Origin: Caprella mutica | Lineage: Eukaryota; Arthropoda; Malacostraca; Amphipoda; Caprellidae | Direction: 5' to 3' | Assembly (NCBI GenBank): GCA_947561585.1 | Contig: CANNZV010000326.1 | Coordinates: 183,710 to 247,709, forward strand | DNA length: 64,000 nt | Shown here: positions 58,475-64,000 of the stretch, piece by piece | Layout of the letters: each line of letters opens with the position of its first letter | Position numbering within the stretch: the stretch's first letter is position 1 | Notes under the pieces: model-generated | Databases searched by the model: none | Told to the model about the DNA's origin: nothing | The model's input: the letters and a program-made list of their open reading frames with translations, nothing else | Made by a program: the position numbers and the translations under genes

Positions 58475-58559
58475 ACGCTTTAAACCAAGACTCATTTACA
58501 AATGGATTCCAGCACACTGAAGTCTTCTCTACTTCCATTCTCCACTTCAATTTCTCTGA

Positions 58560-59749
58560 CCATTCCATAACCCTCCCCCTCCTCCCCGGTCCCACACTCG
58601 ACAAGTGCTATGGTGTCTCGCCATGATTGTTAGTGACAAGTATCGTCCACACAGCTCGCATTCATACACATGATCCATTCTCTTTCGCACCACTTCCTTC
58701 CATCTCTGTCATTGCAAATCTTCTCAATGTCCGTTCGGTTAGTCCTACCTTCTCTCAACAATAGCTTCCAGTACAACACAGTCTTTCTCTTTCGCCCTCC
58801 TATTTTCTCATTTCCTTCCAATCTTTCATACCAGCCAAACACACACGCTTTCGTCACCCTTCCATTACCCATTCTCACCACGTGGCCAATCCTCACAAGC
58901 ACTCGCTTTTCAATCTTACACCTCACAGAAAAACTCTCGTACATCTCACATATTACACCACGCTCCTCCATTCGCTTCAACGGTTGCCCGTTCATATCAA
59001 TCCATTCATACCTATAACATTTATTCATCTACTTTTGCAACCTATCAATATCCCTTTTATAAAACGTTCGCGCACTAAAATCATACAACAAACTACTCTC
59101 CACGCTCCTCAATCACTTCCGCCTGAAAACTCTTAAGACATACTAGACCCTTTCAACCAACCTTTTACTCTCCACCACAAACCATTCGCTCTCATGATCC
59201 TATTCCTCACATCTGCATCCGCATCCAGCCAACCACCTCGCACTCTCACACCCGCTCATCCGTACCAAACTCAAGCACCTTTTCCTTATCATTATTTCGC
59301 TCTTCTTATTTGCTTGTGACATCTATCATCACATTCACTCCACTTTCAATCTCTCCACTTATACCCAACACAGTGGTATCATCTTAACAAAGCCAAAGAC
59401 AGATTCACACATACCGCTTCCGCACTACCCCTCACCCACGTTTTTATCCCAGCAAACGAACCACCAGGCATCCATTTCCTCGTCACACCACCTGTCAACG
59501 GCGTACCATGCGCTTGGCCTCCACCTGTCTCATGACAGCTTGATGATATACGTTAAACAGAATGGGGAACGTGGAACATCCCTCTCTCAAACCCCTCGCA
59601 GGCATCCAACTATCACTCAACCATTCCCTTCCACGCACCTTGTACTCAGTTGATTCATGCAAATTTTTCGCCGTGTCCAAACATGCACCTTTCATTCCGT
59701 ACCTTTCAAGCAATATCCAAAGAGCTGGCTCGTTAACTCTAAAGAGCAT
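58560..59749 (-). pseudogene. LINE-C copy 2: RT palm to C-terminus
   Basis: The minus reading from 59749 gives RVNEPALWILLERYGMKGAC, NLHESTEYKVRGREWLSDSW and ARGLREGCSTFPILFNVYHQ, the RT region from just after motif A to the GLREGC..SPILFN box. The YADD position (about 59370) is frameshifted. From 59028, GHVVRMGNGRVTK, VFGWYERLEGNEK and VLYWKLLLREGRTNRTDIEK form the C-terminal domain. The reading ends near 58630. Upstream it is interrupted at 59750 by an insertion and continues at 61010-61340. Confidence 0.82.
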
Positions 59750-59787
59750 TTTAGACGTGATACATTTTGTATCAGTAACATTGTATA

Positions 59788-60395
59788 CAGGGTGTCAGAC
59801 ACTTTTGTGACCTAACTTAAACATAAGGTAGCAATCGTCAAAATAAACACTTTATATTCTATGAAGAGTTAAAAGGTTAGGAAAGTATCGATCTTGTACC
59901 GTTTATTATTATTTTTTTCAATGTTGCGATAAGAAACAAAACATTTGTAACAGTAATTATTATGAGCATAAGGAACATAATCTTAAATTAGGTTACATGT
60001 TTACAAAATGTGTTCAAACTGCCGCCCATTTGTTGCAATGCAGGCGTTCAAACGTTTGTCCAATGATTGGCAGACGCGAGCAAAGACACCAGGAGTTTCA
60101 CGAATCCTTGCGGAGGCTTCGAGAATCCAGCCGATCAGGTTCTTTTCGGATTGAATCGGTGTTTCATTCACCAAACTCTTCAAATGACCCCTCATAAGTA
60201 GAAATGAAGGGGTGTAATATCATTTCGTTTCGTTACCTCCGGTTTTTTACTAATTGTAAAATTTTTACCCAACTTCAAGTCCTTGTAACTCTTTCACTAA
60301 GCATTTTAGACTATACCTTCATGGAATACAAAGTGTTTAATTCGACGATCGCTAACGTATGTTAAAGTTTGGCAACAAAAGTGTCGGACACCCTG
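59788..60395 (-). mobile_element. mariner-type internally deleted element, 0.6 kb
   Basis: The ends are CAGGGTGTCAGACACTTTTG and (reverse complement) CAGGGTGTCCGACACTTTTG, both flanked by TATA, consistent with a TA target. The TIRs extend about 85 bp (AAACACTTTATATTCTATGAA against AAACACTTTGTATTCCATGAA). The centre keeps the transposase C-terminus (60195-60001, minus). It is nested within the element 59741-61003. Confidence 0.92.
60001..60195 (-). pseudogene. mariner transposase C-terminal fragment
   Basis: The minus reading ends ARVCQSLDKRLNACIATNGR followed by QFEHIL, the usual final segment of a mariner-type transposase (V..R...C....G.QFEHLL). Upstream, GHLKSLVNETPIQSEKNLIG fits the region after the last acidic residue. 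The catalytic core is absent, deleted between the left TIR and 60195 or the other side. The open frame of 64 codons is intact, so the deletion is fairly recent or the copy is young. Confidence 0.8.
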
Positions 60396-61009
60396 TATAT
60401 ACAAATGTCGCACAAATGTTTCTGTATACGGCAAGAAATCTGTTAAGACGAGAATACGGTGTGAGGCAACTCTAGTGTCGCACAAGTAACTGTATATAAT
60501 TCAAATTACTTGCTATTAGCTATATCAAATGATTTGAGGAGAGGAACTTCGAGGGATAACTTCAGTAGGTAGTTTTACTTGGATACAAAATGAAGACTTT
60601 TAAAACTTAAATTGTAGCATAATAAACGCTATATAATAATAAATTGCTAGGACGCCAAAACAATGTGTCATTCCATTTGTAGAGCGTTGGCTGTATTTCA
60701 TATATTTATGAATTAGCTTGTAAAAGATATATTTACTTATATAAAAAATGATACATCTGTATGTGGTGTGTAGGGAGATGTGTGTGCGTTTGTAGAAGTG
60801 ACTCACTCATCTCCCTCTGACAGCCAATAACACACTGAGGATGTCTGTAAACATTTGCTGCAGCATTGTTGCGCGACACCAACTCGCACTGAGCGAATCG
60901 AGAAATGTCGCAGATAAATTGTCGCCGATACACCCGGGGAACAGCTCTGAAACAAATTGTTGCACAAAAATGTGAAAATGTATCACATCTAAAAGGGCCT
61001 TAAGTTACG

Positions 61010-61345
61010 CCTTTCGCAAGTAAAACTATCTCATAACCAGGCTCTCATTCTCCACCAACGGCATACCACTTTCACGTCTCACTTTCATCCTTCTCAGCCA
61101 ATCCTCCAACATCCTATTGTATCCGTACCATCATTTGCACCACATCCGCTGTAGACCTACCTTTCTGAAAACCTGCTTGGTTTACATCCAGGAGGCCTAC
61201 CCACTCAGCTCACCATCCAAGCCTTAAATACACATAGACAACAAGCACGCTCCTCTATAATTATTCCTGTCTTTCCTATCCATTCTCAACTTCATTTTCT
61301 CTGACCTCCCTTCTCTTTACTCCGACTTCCTCATCATACACTCAT
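61010..61345 (-). pseudogene. LINE-C copy 2: RT fingers up to motif A
   Basis: The minus reading from about 61260 shows NNYRGACLLSM (cf. NNYRGVRLLAMGSRV in copy 1). Then QVFRKVGLQRMWCK stands for QAGFRKGRSTADVV, followed by RRMKVRRESGMPLVENESLV and LRKA just before the insertion point at 61005. It continues copy 2 from 59749. Frameshifts occur. Confidence 0.7.
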
Positions 61346-61349
61346 AGTC

Positions 61350-64000
61350 TGGTTAACTAATCTTCCATAAATTGGAGGACTGTGTGGCCACTAACTGTAT
61401 GTTTTTCTCTAATCTGACGTCTTAAATCACTCCACTCCCCTAACAAAATAGAGAGTAGAGCCTCGAACTGCAAGTCACCCTTCCCAGTCCACTCCAATAT
61501 CAAGCTCCTTGGCGCTTCTATAAACCGTGGTATGATTTTCCAGAGTGGTATATCGAAAGTCACCGCCAGGCCATATCTAGATTGGGCATCATGAAAACTC
61601 TGTCTTCGAATACCTTCAATCTATCCAACGTATTCTCAAACTGATCTTAATAAGTAGTTTGTACTGCCGATACTTTATAACTGAAGCTTTGCCTGGACTC
61701 CCAATTCGGCTCAATTCCATATATAAATGTTGCAGCAGACTCAAACCACTGCACTGTACATTATTCCTGATGAGTGTGGTCTACAAACAAAGACTACTTG
61801 TGCTTCTCACCAAGAACCATGTGGAGTCTTCTTCATGTCATAGGAATATCACTCTCCGGCTACAGACTAAAGGATACAAATATTCACTATATTCCATCCA
61901 CCTATACGGTGCACTCTATGTGTCCTATCTCCGATCACCCCTAACAGTCTTATGGATACATCAGAACTTATATCTAACTTTCATACCGACATACATTTCC
62001 CATTGGATAGAGGGGAAATCGTAATACAATCAATGAGGTCTCTTGCTATCCCATAATCAACTTCAAATGGCTCAAGGATAGAATAGTTTCGAGCATTTCA
62101 TAAACATAAATTCCATCTTTTTATGTATATTGGGCGCGTACGTGGCAGCTCTCGGTCCTGGTAGAAGCTCAACAAGAGTGTTGCAGCAACAAAAAAACTG
62201 GTGGAAATCAATGAATAGTATAGGGCAGGGGATGGATACAAATTATCCTGAACAGAATTTGGGTTCCAAGAGTGGCTTATTCATTTACTTATATTTCTAG
62301 CAATTTACGTTAGTTAATCTAATTTTGAACGAACTAAAACTGTATTTTCTGCGGTAACTTCCTGAAATTACAAACAATTCAATCTGTTATTAAGAATAAA
62401 TTCAATATTATATAATGCGGATTTTGAAAATAATTCATTTTATCCTTTAAAAATTGACATTGGTTATAAAAGTGAAGAAAATTATATGCTACTGTATCCA
62501 AGGCAGTCATTTTTAATCCATTGTCATCTTTTTTATTCTGTCAATGAAACAATCTCTTTCCTTGATTATAAAGTATTATATAGCGAGACATTATATTGAA
62601 ACAAAATGGACTGTCATAAAATGGCCATCAGTTTATAATCAGTTTTTTATAGTGAACTCGTTGTATTTCATTAAAGTTACTCTTTAATTTAGTCCTGCAT
62701 AGAGAACCATCTCGAGTCATCGAGCCCTGAGAAATAAAGTAACCTGTATGATGATATATTTTCTTTTAAAGAAAATAATTTGTGAATTCTGCTATAAAAT
62801 ATCTCAAGACTCCTTTATAATGAAATAAACTCCATATAGTGAGCTAGTTGTAGTCATTATAAATAAGTTTCACTGTAATGTTATCATACCCCTTACAATG
62901 TCGAAAATCTTGCATCAACTGATAGTACTCCGATGTTCTAAAAATATTCCAAAAGGTTCTAGCTTAATATATCGTGTAGTCTTTCGATAATAACTAGTTT
63001 TGATTAAGAGATAGAATCTTGCTGAACGTTTGTATATTCTTTGTAAGCATATATTATGTTGTTTGGACATGATAAATTTTAAGAAATTATATGTCGAATT
63101 ACTCAGGTCAACTCTACACAAAATTTGATTCAATTATCTTACAACACTTTACACCAGTATGGTTTCAAGTTAAACCACTCTACATCAAAATCTCTAAATC
63201 ACCATCAAAATAGTATTAAAAAAAATACAAATTATTTACAGTGTACACCAATTCACGCTCATTACACTATACAATCATTGACAAAATAACATAATCTAAT
63301 ATGATTAATCTTACTTCAGAGCAACATTAATCTCTCACGTATGATGAAAACTCAATATAAACTCATTTTCATAAGACTTCTCTCAATTTATATACACTAA
63401 AAATAATTCGAAACGGATGTGATAACGACATGGCATTAAAGCAACAGTGTAATGATAAAAACAGTAAATATAAAAACAGAGTGGTTCTCTGATCGTACTG
63501 CTCGCATTTACTTCTTTAACGTACAGATAAGTCCAACTGACAAAATAACATTGCTTTAAAAAAAGAACTGGTTACTAAGTTCTTCAAACCCATACTCTGG
63601 TACAGTCACACAGTTTTGTTAGCTGATATCAACAGAATCTGCAATTCATACACGTGCGTGTCCTTTTGCACGTACGTTTCCATTTATTTGTATAACGCCA
63701 AGATGCGAGATGCAGTCGTCCCCAAGGACACATATTCAGCTTCTAATTTCCGATTCGCTACTGAGTATAAAACTTAACACTTAATACACATCACGCCAGA
63801 AACACACTGCGAGCAAATCTTTACCTCATTTTTGGACACATTACTAACACATAATTATGCTTAGACATACAAAACTCATTCACACACACACATCTCTTTC
63901 ATTGTTCCGAACTAACTCTACTTAGTACCTGACCTGCAGAAACCAGTCCCATTCCCGAACAGAGTTAGGTTGTGTAAAAGTGTGATGTTTTTTATCGCCC
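61350..64000. other. No recognisable feature
   Basis: The minus frame 61563-61357 (68 codons, containing LQFEALLSILLGEWSDLRRQ) and the plus frame 61659-62024 (121 codons) are the longest open stretches. I recognise neither. From 62 kb on the sequence is AT-rich without repeats or coding motifs. Confidence 0.35.

Larger units (their letters stand above)
59741..61003. mobile_element. TIR element inserted in RT motif A of LINE-C copy 2
   Basis: The left terminus AGAGCATTTTAGACGTGATA (59740) and the right terminus in reverse AGGCCCTTTTAGATGTGATA (61003) share TACATTTT and, after removal of the MITE at 59788-60395, also GTCGCACAAATGTTTC / GTGCAACAATTTGTTTC. The LINE reading is DLRKA-type before (61010) and RVNEPALW after (59749), so the insert splits the motif around the catalytic D. 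The interior is noncoding. The target duplication is not clean. Confidence 0.75.

Overview
The window looks like repeat-rich nuclear DNA of an arthropod, most likely an insect and possibly a hemipteran. It is AT-rich and has no operons or bacterial signals. No intact host gene was found, and no tRNA, rRNA or CRISPR array was recognised. Almost everything that can be identified is transposable-element (TE) sequence, often nested two to four levels deep, separated by AT-rich sequence with no recognisable content. Family names rest on protein motifs, terminal inverted repeats (TIRs) and target-site duplications (TSDs) read by eye. Clade assignments are tentative.

Layout. 0.8-2.45 kb: a Penelope-like element with inverted pseudo-LTRs carrying hammerhead-ribozyme-like motifs. 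3.65-4.13 kb: a 31-bp minisatellite. 4.1-14 kb: mostly featureless, apart from a GC-rich block and a hairpin pair. 14-16.8 kb: a hairpin MITE, then an element whose ends are arrays of a ~16-bp motif. 17.6-19 kb: a LINE 3' end with RNase H (+). 20-21.3 kb: another LINE remnant (-). 23.4-28.7 kb: three more array-ended elements, a LINE tail and a mariner tail. 28.8-30.2 kb: a nearly full-length mariner-type element. 30.4-32.9 kb: a PIF/Harbinger element. 33.3-34.4 kb: a Tc1 remnant and a small array-ended element. 35.1-42.0 kb: a large LINE (-) whose endonuclease, reverse transcriptase and RNase H parts are split by a mariner relic and a 1-kb foldback element. 42.4-43.4 kb: a Jockey-like RT remnant. 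45.9-53.8 kb: a LINE (-) interrupted by a 4.0-kb hAT-type element, which itself holds a Tc1 relic and a piggyBac element; the LINE is also interrupted by a 1.07-kb array-ended element. 54.2-58.5 kb: several TIR elements and an RT scrap. 58.6-61.35 kb: a second copy of that LINE, split inside RT motif A by a TIR element that holds a further mariner-type MITE. 61.35-64 kb: nothing recognisable.

The strongest candidate for something new is a set of at least six elements whose two ends carry inverted arrays of a ~15-16 bp CG-containing motif. The motif differs from element to element but matches between the two ends of each element. Two of them have 9-bp target duplications, one perfect and one 8/9 and supported by a paralogous empty site. 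A ~300-bp block recurs inside or beside three of them. This suggests a Mutator-like or foldback group with fast-changing minisatellite termini.
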